A stretch of DNA of 64,000 nt from Podarcis raffonei (GCF_027172205.1 NC_070614.1:48176001-48240000); one strand, 5' to 3'; positions 1-12,472 are shown, counted from the stretch's first letter. Program-made: numbers and translations. The notes: generated by a model from the sequence alone, not told the origin.

Positions 1-751
1 CACATAGCAGAGGAAGATATAACAGTTATCTTTGATCTGCATGGGTTGAAAACTGTGGTTCACATACTCAAAGTGCTGTATTTATGTGTGGCAGATATTT
101 TGTGGATGCCACTGTATGTTGGTATGTTGGTGCCCTGTGCTCCTTCCAGGCAGTCTCTCCGGGGTCTCTTCTAAGTTGGAGAGTTGTCATGACCTATGAC
201 TGCTGCAATGGAATGCATGGCGGGGGACAGACTATTGCTTGAGCACAGACTATTTCCTTGGCAAGAGAACTACTATTGTCTAATTTAGAGCCACATTGGT
301 TGGAGGATACATCTCCCTGTAGTCCTCAGAGTCAGATGATGATTACTGTGCAAAAATGTCTGGCTCTCCAGACTTGCAGAACTCAAATAGTACAAGATAA
401 ATTAGGGCCCTTTTATCAGTCATCCAGGCTCTCCAGGGAGGCAGAGCCTAAGGTCAACTTGGTAAGTCTTCAGGTGGTCCTGGCTCCTTGCAAAGACAAC
501 TTCACTTGCAGTTGATGGCTGGTACAGGATGGTTGTGTTGGAAGTGTCCAAGGTGCTGAATGCTCTCTGCTTTCACTGGTCTAGCAATCTCTACTGTTAA
601 GGAGTAATCTATGTTTCTGATAGACATTCTAGCTTGTAATGCTTCAGCATCAGTCATATTCACATTCTGAATCTCAAAATCATTTTTGGAATGGTAATAG
701 AAAAGTGAGATTTGTGAGATAAAAATTCATGTCCCCATGCATAAAACCTAC

Positions 752-1908
752 CTGTGGAATTTTGTAGAGCCTTAAGGTATCAGCCATATGAAAAGAGGTA
801 TCAGAGGTAAGACCTCCGATTACGGCTATGAGGTTTTTCTGCGAGTCACATTTGTAGTTGGGAGCAAATCTATGCATTTTAAAGAGCAGGTTCAGAGCGT
901 TACGATAAGTAATCCTTGCATCATAATAGCTGTCATAGATGTGGAACCCCAGTGTGACATTGGGCAAGATGTTGGGATTCTCATTTATCACTTTTACAGC
1001 AAATGCCAAGGCCAGGATGTGCTGGTAGAATTTTGTTATCATGCTGCAAATGAGATTAGCTTAAAATTTCAGAGGAGAATTCTACAATGCAAGAAGTAGA
1101 CAAAACAAAGTGCCATTTCTGTCTCAAACAGATACATACTGAACTAACCTTGTCTTTTATGGTGGTTCTAAAATAATAAATATTAAACTCCTCAGCCCAA
1201 ATAAAATATATATCATTCATCGTGCCATCTGTGTATTATGTCTTGTTTGACCTTTAATCTCAGTTGACTGCCCCCCTCAAAAGACAACAAAAATCTCCCC
1301 CTCTTTCTCTTTGTACTCAAACTCGCTATACAGGTGACCATTCTATGCATGTAGCCCAGGAAAGCAACAATATTTCAAATAAATTCATTCAAACATTCCC
1401 TGATTCATGATATATGTTTTAGGAAGATTAAACAGTCTGTGCCCCAAGACTAGGTACAGCAGTATCATCTCCATCCTCCTCTTGTTGGTCCTTATTACAC
1501 ATCCATTTGGTGCAATTAAAACTAAGCAAACGAACTACATCTACATATTGCTTTTCAAAATAGAAAGGATTCTCATTCTCACAAAGGACAAAGCCATCAT
1601 TTACCGCCTGCCAGCTTAGTATGGTGCACAATACTAAATAAAGTACTGGGAAGGATTAATCCCAAAAATGAAGGGGGAGGGGGAGTCTCTTACTGTGGAT
1701 TATCATCAAACAGATTCTGTGAAGGGTTTTCCTTGAATAAATCTTCAATGATGGAATAATAGAACTGAGAAGCTATCCCACCGATGATGAGGCTCCCTGA
1801 CTGGTACCACTCATGTGGAACAGGAAATGTATCAATCCCAGGGCACCTCATAGTTGCTTTGCACACAACAGGAGGAAGCAGAAAAAGCAAAGTGAACGAC
1901 CACAGCAT
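752..1908 (-). CDS. V2R-0: vomeronasal type-2 receptor, exons 1-2 (rest lies left of the window)
   Basis: Class C GPCR of vomeronasal sensory neurons; this part encodes the signal peptide and first lobe of the Venus-flytrap ligand domain. Exon 1 is 1908-1694 (215 bp) and starts at the ATG of [16 protein letters not shown], a clear signal peptide, followed by a motif [10 protein letters not shown] and [10 protein letters not shown]. It ends in a GT donor (gtaagag). Exon 2 is 1043-752 (292 bp) after a ttgcag acceptor; it encodes [20 protein letters not shown] and [13 protein letters not shown] and ends KIPQ before gtaggt. Phases (2, then 0) match every other receptor here. Bases 1-751 are intron 2; exons 3-6 must lie off the left edge. 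This gene is the mirror of V2R-D in the inverted duplication, but its exon 2 looks partly A-like. An in-frame TTG upstream of the ATG is not a plausible start. Family assignment is secure; intactness cannot be judged. Confidence 0.9.
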
Positions 1909-2009
1909 ACTTGTAGTCAAGCATCTGTGAAAACGTGGTTGCTCTTGTGCCCATCAGCACCTGCAGAATGACTTCAGCAAACTAGAGTGCATGGTGCCTG
2001 GCTCTGTTA

Positions 2010-2480
2010 ATACAGCACAACAAGAAAGATAGGCACACCTTATTTTAGAATCAGAACAGTATAACCACATGCTTTGGCCGATAGGTGAGATTTCCAACAC
2101 TCTGATTTCATGTCTGACCAATAATATAAAAAATATAGAATGGGAGGAAGAAAATTGAAAGTCATCCCTGCCTCTTACCACTACTCCTATCTATTGATTG
2201 TACAGAGTTTCATCAAATATAACCACTTTCATAGCTGTTCATTGTCAGCTTTCTAGTGCCTTCTGAAATGCTTCTGGAGTTCCGACCAAGTGAACAAATT
2301 ATAGTGATTTGAATAATTGTAAAGTTATTAAAAGGTTTAATTTGCGTTCCAATGGATGTTCTTTTTTTTAACATGTTGAGTTGTGTGTTTATTCTCAAAT
2401 CTTCCTATGGGCTTGTTCTACTCCTTAGTGGCACAAAAAGTGGCAATTAGCTTGAAGTCGTCCATGGTAAGTGAAGACCA
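2010..2480 (-). promoter_or_regulatory. Conserved 5'-flank block of subfamily I receptors (upstream of V2R-0)
   Basis: A stretch shared by the 5' flanks of V2R-0, A (twice) and D. It includes cacaccttattttagaatc, an accacatgctttgg motif and a distal segment with cacaaaaagtggcaattag. It lies about 100-570 bp upstream of the ATG. Whether it is promoter, 5' UTR or only shared ancestry cannot be told from sequence alone. Confidence 0.35.
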
Positions 2481-2794
2481 GCAGGAAAGTAAAAGTGAAT
2501 ATGTTTTGTTTTGTGACTCAAAGCAGCAAATGTTAAAAGATAGGTCACTACTCAGTGCCCGTTTTACCACATGACCTGACAAGTATTATGTCTCTCCACA
2601 AAATTTTTGTGGCAAAAAATCAGGTGCATCGTACATAAGAGGGAAATTATACTATTGCAACAATAAACCTGAAATGAAATTATGTCAAGTCAGTGTGTTT
2701 GTGTAAACTGTGCAAATAATCTTTGATTTGATTGTGTTGGAACTTAGCTGCTAAAAACTCAGTCAAATTACACAGTCCCACCAAGACAGGGTTA

Positions 2795-3067
2795 GTTTGT
2801 CCACAGACAGTTTTTCCAGGTCATATGGCCAGCATGACTAAGCAGCATCTGGCAAAACCAGAGCTGTGCACGGAAACTCCATTTACCTTCCCGCCGGAGA
2901 GATACCTATTTATCTACTTGCACTTTGACGTGTTTTCGAACTGCTAGGTTGGCAGGAGCAGGGACCGAGCAACGGGAACATAAGCCATTGCGGGGATTCA
3001 AACTGCCGACCTTGCAATTGGAAAGCCCTAGGCTCAGTGGTTTAGACTACAGCGCCACCAGTGTCCC
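2795..3067 (-). mobile_element. Sauria-type tRNA SINE, 3'-truncated
   Basis: Reading on the minus strand, the tRNA-like head (ggtggcgctgtagtctaaac) is followed by a B-box region and the conserved body gcaagtagataaataggtat. The 3' BovB-like tail is missing. It has a mirror copy in the right arm, so it predates the inverted duplication. Confidence 0.8.
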
Positions 3068-3297
3068 TTTAAGTCATTAAGAGTTGCTAAATACAAACGC
3101 AACGGGGGAGAAAGAAAGAATTCCAACTGTAAGGCTGAGGAGGGAACGTGTGGCCAGCTTAATAAGGCGTTATTTGCCCTCTCACTCAGCAGCCAGTTAC
3201 CCACACAACTACAAAATGGGTGGAAATATTTTTTAATTCATCATTTTCTTTTCATTTTTAAATTTATTTTATTGAATGGTTGCCTTTTTCACAGGGG

Positions 3298-3480
3298 AAG
3301 CCACCTTACACTGAATCAGACCTAGCTGTCTTTCTAGCTCTGTATTTCCTTCTACTTAGTTGGCAGCAACACTCCAGGGCTTCAGATAAGGTCCCACCTA
3401 ACCCTACCCTGGGATGCCAGGGACTGAACCTGGTGCCTTCTGCATTCAGAGCAGATGTTCTACCCCTGAATTATGGCCTT
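3298..3480 (-). mobile_element. tRNA-derived SINE (second family), left arm
   Basis: The minus strand reads gccataattcaggggtagaa, then gttcagtccctgg as B box and ends ctgattcagtgtaaggtggc. Related copies: 14034-14215, 42120-42305 and a degraded one at 31935-32085. Confidence 0.6.
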
Positions 3481-3590
3481 ACAGTGGTGGGGGTGTAGCA
3501 TACCAAAGAATGAGGAAGAGTCTGCCTGGAGCTCTCTGGCCTGAGCTCTAGGGGAAACAGCCATATACAGCCCCCCCCCCCCGCACCCTT

Positions 3591-3672
3591 TGCATTTGAC
3601 TGTATATCCAAATCTCCATGTGCCAATGGAAGACAATAAAGTGTGTACTGGAGAGAAAAGGCTGGAGAGCAC
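3591..3672 (+). pseudogene. Relic of V2R exon 3 (3' part), upstream of V2R-0
   Basis: gcatttgactgtatatccaa, tgccaatggaagacaataaa and gtgtgtactggagagaaaag line up with the exon 3 stretch around the codons for AFDCTFPNS and [11 protein letters not shown] in V2R-E. It is on the strand opposite to V2R-0. Confidence 0.65.
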
Positions 3673-4184
3673 TTAGCGGCACCCATAGAGGAGGTGATGA
3701 TGATTACGAATGAGGAAGTGGGAGAGATGGGGGGGGAGGGGAGATTCACATGGAGCAACACCATTATCCAAGAGGCTGGGTTCTATAGCCTCTCTCTGTA
3801 AAGTTTGAAATAAAAAAATACTCTAAGAAAGTCTAAACAATAACATAAATAAATATTTAAAAAAATCACTTTCAAAGCCGTTTATTGGCTGTTTTCTGGT
3901 GCCTTCTGGTGTCTTCTGAAATGCCTCTGGAGTTCTGACCTGGTGAACAAATCATAGTGATTTTGATCATTGTAGGGTAATTTAATAACATTTTAAAAGT
4001 TTTTGTTCCAAGGGGAGTCCTTTATAGCTGACATGTCACACCTTTTTAAAGTTGTGGGGCTGGCAGTGGTGCTACAATAGGGCTGCCGTACATCCGGCAA
4101 AATGTCAGAGCAAACTTTGAGCAAAAAGGTTGAATAAGTTTGGCTTCTAAAATAAATAATTCACATTCCAAAATGTGTTTGTCT

Positions 4185-4450
4185 TTTTCAAAAAAAATTT
4201 TTTATTAAACTTTAGTAACATGAAAAAGATACATAAAAACAAAACAAAAGAAAAAGAAATTAGCTTTTAAAGAAAAAAAGGGGGAGAGAATAAACTGTCA
4301 CAATTGGCAATAAAGAAATTTGGATATAGCTATGTGATAGTCTAACTCAATAATAAAACATACAAAAAGAAAAGAATGTGCTGTCTGAAATTACAAAGGG
4401 TTTCATGTTGGAAGAAAAACAATTAAGAATGTTTTTTTTTAAAAAAAAAG
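4185..4450 (-). mobile_element. L1 3'-UTR-like remnant, 3' of V2R-A
   Basis: The minus strand ends gttactaaagtttaataaaa with an A-rich tail after a T- and A-rich run. Mirrored at about 41150-41420 and present in diverged form at about 51390-51640 downstream of V2R-D, so it is older than the duplication of these genes. Tentative family call. Confidence 0.45.
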
Positions 4451-4934
4451 TAACTTAAAGGGTAACTTTGAACTAAACTAAAGCCAAATACACACACACA
4501 ACAGTGGTACTTAACACTCCTGAGCTATTTCATTTGTATCCTCACAAATATCACTATCCGAACACAATGCATTCCTAGAAAATCATTTGTTAGGTGGCCA
4601 TTTGAATAACAAGTCAACAATTTCCATTAATTCCTATGGAAATATTTCCAATGTGTTCTCAGCCTCAAAATTTTGATGCCCCAAAGAGTGGAAAACCCAG
4701 GAAAACCCTCTAAAGACTTGTAAAAGGCAAACAATGAAAAAACTCTGCTTATTTGTTTACAGTATTAAACACAGTTCCAACGGTTTAGCTATCTGAATCT
4801 GTGGTGTATACAACAAGGTTTGGGTACTAATTACCCACGTTAGAGTAAGTGAATTTTCATATAAAAACTTTTGGATACTGGGACTTGCATGTATAAAATA
4901 AAATTAAACAAATGGCAAAAAGTACTTATGCTTC

Positions 4935-4936
<2 letters not shown>

Positions 4937-4982
<46 letters not shown>
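4937..4982. repeat. GA microsatellite just 3' of the V2R-A stop
   Basis: About 23 GA units, roughly 65 bp past the stop codon and so probably in the 3' UTR (CT on the coding strand). The right-arm copy at 40624-40663 is slightly shorter. Confidence 0.9.
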
Positions 4983-4985
<3 letters not shown>

Positions 4986-5046
4986 TTTTGGTTTTCAACT
5001 CTTACCTATAACACATTTAATATTTACCAGAGTGTGTGGGGATGGT

Positions 5047-8000
5047 TTAATTCTTTTTTCTTATAAGTTGTTCCCTGTTGTTCAGTTCTGGCCTCAGAAT
5101 AATGATGTAGCATTTAGGGGCAAAGATGCAGCCCAATAAGCCAGCACTGGAGGCCAAGATGGAGAAGATCTCCACAGCCACCATGTATTTTCCACTTGTG
5201 CTCAGGTAGGCTGGAAAAAAAGACAGCCAAACACTGCAAAAGAGCAACATGCTGAATGTAATGTATTTGGCTTCATTAAAACTGTCAGGTAACTTGCGGG
5301 CCGCAAATGCGGCAATGAAGCTGGCAATGGCCAGGAGGCCCATGTAGCCCAGGACACAGTAGAACATGGTGACCGAGCCTTCATTACATTGCACAATGAT
5401 TTCTTCTGTTAAAGAGTGCATGTCCAAATCAGGGAATGGTGGACATGTCATTAACCACACAGTACAAATAATTGTTTGAATAAGAGAACAGGAAAGTACA
5501 ATGGAATTTGTCAGTCTTTTTCTTATCCACTTTCTCATGCTAGACCCTGGCTTGGTGGCCAAGAAAGCTAGAACTACAGTGATAGTTTTGGCCAACACAC
5601 AAGAAACGGCTACAGAGAAGATGATGCCAAAAGTTGGTTGTCGGAGGAGGCAGGAGACTGTGCTAGGTTCACCCAGAAATAACAATGAAGAAAGGAAGCA
5701 GAGCAGGAGAGAGACAAGGAGAGAGTAGGTGAGGTCCCGGTTGTTCGCTTTGACTATGGGAGTGTCTCTGTACTTAATGAATATTCCTAACACCAAAGCT
5801 GTGAGGAGGAAGAAAGAAAGGGCAACTGATGCTAAAGTGATCCCCAAAGGTTCTTCGTAAGAAAGGAAGGTCATTGTTTTCTCAATGCAGGCAGTTTTGT
5901 TCTTGGTTGGATACTGAGCTTTTGGGCATCTGAAGCAGTCATTCATATCTGAAAAATAAACAAGATCAAATTTCAGTATTGATTCAACAGTACTTTGTCT
6001 TCTATGTGAATGCTTCACTGACATGAAATTAAACCTATTATTTCCATGTGTTTTAGTGTTCAGATATAAATCCTTTATTTCACTTATTCTGAAAGCCATT
6101 ATACTTATTCACTTCTTACTTTTCAACAGTATTTTGCCTTCTAATTTATTTCCTCTTTCATATAAGAACATAAGAGCCAGCTGGATCTGGCCAATCACCC
6201 ATCTCATTCAGCTTCCTGATTTCACAGTGGCCAACCAGATACCTATGGGAAGCCTGCAAGCAGGACCTGAGTGAAACAGAAGTCTCCCCCGACCCCCACA
6301 CTTCTCAGCAACTTGTATTTGGAAGAATTCAGCTTCTGTCCATGGAGGCACAGCAAAGCCATCAGAGATCATAGCCATTAATATTCTCCATGAGTTTGTC
6401 TAATCCTCCTTTGAAGGCTTCAAAAGCTGTGCCCACCATTGCCTCTTGAGGGAACAAATTCCATAGATTAATCCTGTAATTCATGAAGATGTTAGTTTTC
6501 TTTTACCTGTTTTGAATCATCCGACACTCACTTTCATCTGATGTCCCTAAGATCTTGTATTATGTTTACCCTATTTTCCAATGCATTGAATAATTTTATC
6601 AATTTTTTTATCATGTCGCTCCTTACTCCTTTTTGCACTAAAAGAACTCCCTCAAATGCTACCATCTAGCCTTACCAGTTTCCTCACAGGATGACAAATA
6701 TGAGCGCTACATAACTCACCATCCTGGTTTGAAATTTCCCCTTCTGGACATGGAGCACAACCATAGCAGCAAAACTTTTCCCCTTCTTTCTTTTTCTTCT
6801 GATTCCCAGGGTGGCAGTGGTCATTACACAGAGAAAGGGGAATCACCTATCCATAGCAGAAAAGCAGTTTAGGAGATCAGAGAAACTAATTGCTTATTTG
6901 ACTTCTATTAATGAAGTTCACTACACAGCAAACAAAGGTTTAATATAAAAAGTTGCGTTATGCAGCTGCATTAACTATGAGTCACATTACTTGGGATCCC
7001 CTCCAAACCTATTACGAAGTTTACAATCATTAAAAAACCCCACATTCCGAGGTGTCCCAAAATAGTGTCTGAGTTCCCCAAAATGGTGCTATACGGGTCA
7101 CCCCAATTCAAACATTGTTCAATTCACACCAGACCTGTGCCAAAATATTGTATTAGTTGATTGGGGGTGACTGTAGGGCCCTCGGTTTGGCAGGTCAGCC
7201 ACACAGTTTTAGGGCTCAACAAAATGCAAAGTTGGTTTTGCAAAATGCTGCAAAACAATTGAAAAACAGCTCACTTCGTTTTAACCCTGTCTGGAGATGC
7301 AATTGATTGAATCTGAGACCTTTTGCAAGCTTTATGTGTTCTATTACTGAGTTTTTGTCTCCATACATTATAAAAAGAAGTTACCGAATGGGCGTCTACT
7401 CCAATGCTTTGCTTTATGTATATGGAAGATATACAGTGGAACCTCAGGTTATAGACGCTTCAGGTTACAGACGCTTCAGGTTACAGCCTCTGCTAACCCA
7501 GAAATAGTACCTCAGGTTATGATCTTTGCTTCAGGATGAAAACATAAATTGAATGGTGGTTGCGGGAGGCCCCATTAGCTAAAGTGGTACCTCAGGTTAA
7601 GAACAGTTTCAGGTTAAGAACCTCCAGAATGAATTAAGTTCTTAAGGAGAAGTACCACTGTACAAAAATGTAGTGTTTTCCCCCCTTGACATTTCTAAGA
7701 GGCATCAATTTTGAATGTGCTAGGCAGCCACATTTTTCCTTAGCCATATCAAATGGAAACAACAGTTTTATACAAAATGGAGTTTCCGACATCTAAAGAA
7801 AACGTCATAAGAACAGTGAGTAACAGAAGGATTCCAAGGATGCAGACCTCATTAAAACCTCTGTGCCATACAAGCAAATCTTCATGAATGACAAATGCTT
7901 CTCCTTCAAGAGCATCAGGATCAACTCGTCCAACTTTCATTTGAAGGAAGGACTTGTTTGGGAATGTGATCATGTTTGTGATGTCAAATTCACCTCTCAT

Positions 8001-11000
8001 TTCCCTTTTATCATTAAAGGACACTCTTTCTCCTTCTGAGTTGTTAAATAAAATGCCTTGCAGAAAATAGTGGAGCTGATTCAAAGAGAAAAAGGAAAAA
8101 TAAGAAAAATATATATAATGAAGACCAATTCTAAACAATGTGCTATTTTCATATAGCAGATAGAAAAGTTATAACACAGCAACAGATAATAATTTAAACC
8201 CCATCCACCAGGCTGTGTTTCCCTAGGCACTCTGGGCAGCTTCCAGCAAAATATTAAAATACAATTTTATGATATTAAAATATTAAAATACGTGTTACCT
8301 GCCAAGGCTGCAGATCTTGAAGTTCAAACCTTTCGTCTCCTGCTCTGTACTTTGATCTGTATGAATAAATAGAGTGCAACGAATGAGCCACAACAAAGAC
8401 AGCATTGTAGATACTGTAGCTGTGGCCAGTCATGCCCATTTCAAACAGAAACCCAGGAAGACACTCTAACTTTTCCTTCCCTGTACATGTTTCAGTATCT
8501 TGCATGAGCAGATCTGGAAATGTACATTCAAATGCTTGCTCCCAGAAGTCTTTGAGAAAACCATCTGCTGGGTTCCAGTAAGGTTTTATGATCTGAAGAA
8601 AGTCATTGAACTTGAGAAGCTCTTTTGAGTGAATGGTGAAGGAAATGGCACCTTCAAAGAGCCCAAGACCCCAAACCTTTTGATAACTCAGCAATACAAA
8701 ATCAATTTGTGTGGTCATGATCCACACCTTTCTAAATGATGTGCTTTCCTTATTTGCAGGATCTCGTAGAAATATAACACATCTCAGCCAGGTCAATGTC
8801 TGAGAATCTCCATAGACAATGAATGCATTGGCTTTGTCATTTGTGAGACCCACATAATAACTTTCAAGTATGTCATAAAGTTCAATGAACATATCGGAAT
8901 GAGCTGCTTTTTCCATTCTTTGTGTGAAGGCTGAACAGATCCCATGCTGGTAGAACAAGTGCTCCAGGGCCTGCAAGAATTTTTCTCCTCCTTCATCATC
9001 CGTAACAAAGAGTCCAACCCATGTCCATCCAAAATGCTGAAGCAAGCTGATAATTGCCATATACTGATGAGCTTCATTGGGCACCATGTGGTAAAAGGAA
9101 AGCAAGTGATCTATATCACTCTCCTCTGGCGGAAATGAGCCATATGCAAGCTAACAGGAAAAGAACAGACATTATAAAGATAAGTATAAAAAATTACTTT
9201 TAGCATTTGGCTGTTCATTCAAGAAATGTTTCTTGACACAATTGGTAGTTTTCCAGACAGTTAATTTGATGGATACTTCAAGTTTCAGGATGCTTCCAGT
9301 TTCTGGAGTTGTGGTGATACTTATCTATGGAAGACCTGTGGTTTGCATGTTTAAGGTGTTGTGTGTGTGCTTGTGGTGGTTGTTTTGTGGATGCCAGGGT
9401 ACATGCTGGCTCTCTGGGGTCTCTTCAAAGGAGAATGATTTGACATGATCTATCAATGGGGCAATAGAGTGCATGGCAGGAAACTTAAAATGTATTATTT
9501 TCATGGCAGGAGAACTACCAACATCTCCTGGTAATTCAGAGCTACATTGGCGGGAGGATACATCTCCTTATAGCCATCTGAGTCAGATGTTGAATAACAT
9601 ACAGAACCTGTCTAGCCCTGCAGATGTCCAATTGTGCAAAATAAATTAGGACCCTTTAATCAGTTATCCAGGCTCTCCAAAGAGGTAGTCTATGGTGAGC
9701 TTTGTAAGTCTTCAGGTCAACCTGGCTCCTTGCAGAGACAACTTCTCTTGCAGTTGATGTGAGGCACCTGGTGTTGGAAATGTCCAAGGTGCTGAATGCT
9801 TGACTCAGACTTGCACTGGTGTAACAATCTCTACTGGTAAGGAGTAATCTACGTTTCTGATATACATTCCAGCTTGTAATGCTTAAACATCAGTCATATG
9901 CACTTTCTGAGTCTCAAAATTATTTTCAGAATGGAGAGAGAAGAGTGTGATTTGTGCGACAAATATGCATGTCCCTACTCATAAAACCTACCTGTGGAAT
10001 CTTGTAGAGGCTTAAGGTATCAGCCATATGGAAGGAGGTATCAGAGCTAAGTCCTCCGATTATGGCTATGAGGTTTTTCTGCCAGTCACATTTGTAGTTC
10101 GGAGCAAATCTATGCATTTTAAAGAGCAGGTTCAGAGCGTTACGATAAGTAATCCTTGCATCATAATAGCTGTCATAGATGTGGAATCCCAGTGTGACAT
10201 TGGGCAAGATGTTGGGATTCTCATTTATCACTTTTACAGCAAATGCCAGGGCCAGGATGTGCTGGTAGAATTTCGTTATCATGCTGCAAATGAGATTAGT
10301 TTAAAATTTCAGAGGAGAATTCTACAATGCAGAAAGTAGACAAAGCAAATTGCCTTGGATGTCTCAAACTGATACATATTGAACTACAACTTTGTTATCT
10401 TTTATGGTGGCTCTGAAATAATAAATATCAAACTCTTCCGCCTAAATGAAATTAATTACTCATCATGCCATTTCTATATTACTTTGACCATCTTTTAGTT
10501 AATCCTTGTATGATCTTTAATATTCAATCCCCCCTAAAAAAAGACTACAACAATGTCTACATCTTTCTCTTTCTACTCAAACTGGCCATGAAGACGACTA
10601 TTCTATTCATCTAACCCAGGAATTCAATAATATTTCATTGAATTAGTTACAGTTACTACCATCCTTATACAAGGCAATTTCTGGTATTCATTTATTGGAT
10701 TGAGGTACGATTCCAACAGATTCCATATGAAAAGCCCTTATCTCCTTGCGGAGATGGCAACACCAAATCATTTGTGCATGTCCTCCTGGCTTGCACTCTT
10801 TACAAAGGCCTGAGGAATGACATTATCACCCTCTTTTATTGTCTATTCCAGGCCGCCCACCCCTGCCACAGTCTCTTTTCTACTGGCAGATCAAGAGGAG
10901 CAGATGACAGCAAAGGTTGCAAGGTTTTTAGCTGGGGGATTTAAGAATAAGCTCCACTATTTGACTGCTGATTGAGGACTCTAAACTGTGTTTTATATAA

Positions 11001-12472
11001 CTGACTTTTTATTTTGTTCTCTCTATACCACAGTATTCTTTTGTTGCTATAGCCGATGGCTGACACAAATAAAGTTTCATTCATTCATTCATTTCTACTC
11101 AAATGCAAGTCGAAATGAGTTCAATGGAAATAACTTCAAATATTTTTGTATAAGATTGCAGACTTGGTTTAGGTGCAATCAATCACTTTTAATATACCAG
11201 AAGTCACCTCTTAGATTGTTATGTAAGTCAGGCATAGAAAAATGGAGTGAAATGTTTTCTTTTACTCTCAGTTTTAAGGTTCTTTAGCTTTCCATCACAA
11301 CTATCAAATATATTCAGTTCTAAACTTCATAGAAGAATAAACTAACTCCTCTAGACTTAACTTATCTTCACTTCTCTATCACTATACCATGGTCAGAAAT
11401 GCATACAGAGCATATTGCTCTATATTTTACTAATTTAATGGCTGAGTTGTTAAACCCCCAAAACTCCACAGGGTTAAATGATTTTTGCAGCTTGCATTTG
11501 CAGTTCAAGGAAGATGGAGAAAACAAATGTTTTTGAATACAAATTCATGTCATTAAAGCATTTTAATTCAAACAAAAAATGGGAATTCTGGGTTTTAAAA
11601 AAGGTGAAGGTAAATGTATTAGAGTATTAGAATGGGTATTAGAATGAAGGAAACATCCATATTAGTGCATGCAAATAATTGCAAGTAGCATGATCGAAGA
11701 GCATATTTTGATGATTTATTCTTTGTACATCATGCTGTCTACAGCAAAGCTCATACCTTTTTCTCACTCATGCCTTGGGAAAGGAATTGATTTCCCATAA
11801 ACTTGCTGCTGCTACAATCAGTTTAACAGACTCACAATACACACTACATTTTGTTAAAATTTCTAGATTTCTCTATTTCACTTATCAGCCAGTGCCAGGT
11901 GTCACTTTATAGATGAGTGATATATATTGAACCAGGTTTATATCTCACAAAGCAGACTCAAACAGTGTCTGATTCATGACATTTGTTGTAGGAAGATTAG
12001 ACACTTTCAGATTAGGTGCCCCAAGAACATGTAAAGCACTAACCCCTCCATAACCCTCTTGTTGGTCCTTGTGGTGGAGTTAAAACAAGGTATACCTCCC
12101 ACCCTTTCTCCACATTGTTTTTCAAAATTGAATGTATTATTATCACAGAGAGCAAAGCCATTATTTATTGCTAGTCAGCTTAGTAGAATACACAATACTA
12201 TAAAAAAATGCTGGAATGATTAAGCCCAAAAATGAAAGGGGAGGGAGAGTCTCTTACTGTGGATCATCATCAAAAAGCTTATGTGAAGGGTTTTCCTTGA
12301 ATAAATCTTCAGAGAAGGAATAATAGAACTGAGAAGCAATCCCACCAATGATGAGGCCACCTGACTGGTACCACTCATGTGGAACAGGAAATTGATCAGT
12401 CTCAGGGCAACTCATAGCTGCTTTGCACAAAGCAGGAGGCAGCAGAAAAAGCAAAGTGAATGACCACAGCAT
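5047..12472 (-). CDS. V2R-A: complete vomeronasal type-2 receptor, six exons
   Basis: Exons on the minus strand: 12472-12258, 10283-9992, 9150-8299, 8075-7848, 6846-6720, 5948-5047. Lengths 215, 292, 852, 228, 127, 902 sum to 2616 bp (871 aa plus stop), with GT/AG at each intron and consistent phases (2,0,0,0,1). Residues 1-20 are a signal peptide ([16 protein letters not shown]). Residues about 25-529 form the Venus-flytrap domain, with the family motif [10 protein letters not shown] in exon 3. Exon 5 plus the start of exon 6 give the cysteine-rich domain ([12 protein letters not shown], then CFRCP). Exon 6 carries seven membrane helices, with [26 protein letters not shown] and the typical V2R ending [14 protein letters not shown]. 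All exons are open. Intron 5 holds a CR1/L2-like repeat and intron 4 a pogo-like MITE. This is probably the parent of copy C, because it alone keeps exon 1. Expected to work in vomeronasal neurons (family knowledge). Confidence 0.95.
6163..6625. repeat. CR1/L2-like interspersed repeat in V2R-A intron 5
   Basis: Carries taagaacataagagccagct, cacagtggccaaccagatac, gaagcctgcaagcaggacct and tgcctcttgagggaacaaat, a repeat I associate with squamate genomes. Copies: 38985-39455 (mirror) and about 49520-49965 in V2R-D, all in intron 5, so it predates these genes' duplication. Confidence 0.55.
7434..7660 (-). mobile_element. pogo/Tigger-like MITE in V2R-A intron 4, flanked by TA
   Basis: Begins cagtggaacctcaggtta and ends with the inverted match ...gtaccactg, with TA on both sides, as in Tc1/mariner-superfamily elements. 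The interior is made of repeated cctcaggtta-type motifs in both orientations. It lies about 190 bp from exon 4. Confidence 0.75.
10680..11098 (+). mobile_element. LINE 3'-end fragment in V2R-A intron 1
   Basis: A degraded frame reads [20 protein letters not shown], like the zinc-knuckle end of some non-LTR reverse transcriptases, followed by ggctgacacaaataaagttt and cattcattcatt repeats as a 3' tail. Clade not resolved. It lies outside the inverted duplication. Confidence 0.55.

Larger units (their letters stand above)
1909..5046. other. Intergenic, between V2R-0 (5' flank) and the 3' end of V2R-A
   Basis: No gene. It holds a V2R 5'-flank block (about 2010-2480), a 3'-truncated Sauria SINE, a tRNA-derived SINE, a relic piece of V2R exon 3, an antisense L1 3' end (about 4185-4450) and a GA microsatellite. 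About 4470-4880 shows nothing I recognise except that it recurs in the mirror arm and, partly, downstream of V2R-D. Confidence 0.8.
1..10589 (-). repeat. Left arm of a large inverted segmental duplication
   Basis: Reverse complement of about 35027-45587. Paired positions: 1 with about 45587, 5047 with 40563, 9105 with 36504, 10282 with 35325, 10589 with 35027. The pairing offset drifts by only about 28 bases over 10.6 kb, so indels are few. The arm holds V2R-0 exons 1-2, its upstream region, and V2R-A exons 2-6 with all shared repeats (SINE, tRNA-SINE, L1 3' end, MITE, GA tract). Homology stops sharply at the inner end, in intron 1 of V2R-A; the outer end is beyond the window. Confidence 0.95.

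Noticed and set aside
680-751. Extension of exon 2 frames past KIPQ in V2R-0, A, C and D
   Set aside because: A good gtaggt donor follows KIPQ in every copy; the extra codons are intronic.
2795-3067. Sauria SINE heads as tRNA genes
   Set aside because: They carry tRNA-like A and B boxes but run into the SINE body, cannot form a full cloverleaf, and occur as many dispersed copies.
4937-4982. GA tract as a CRISPR-like or regulatory repeat
   Set aside because: A simple dinucleotide microsatellite with no spacers, in a vertebrate genome.
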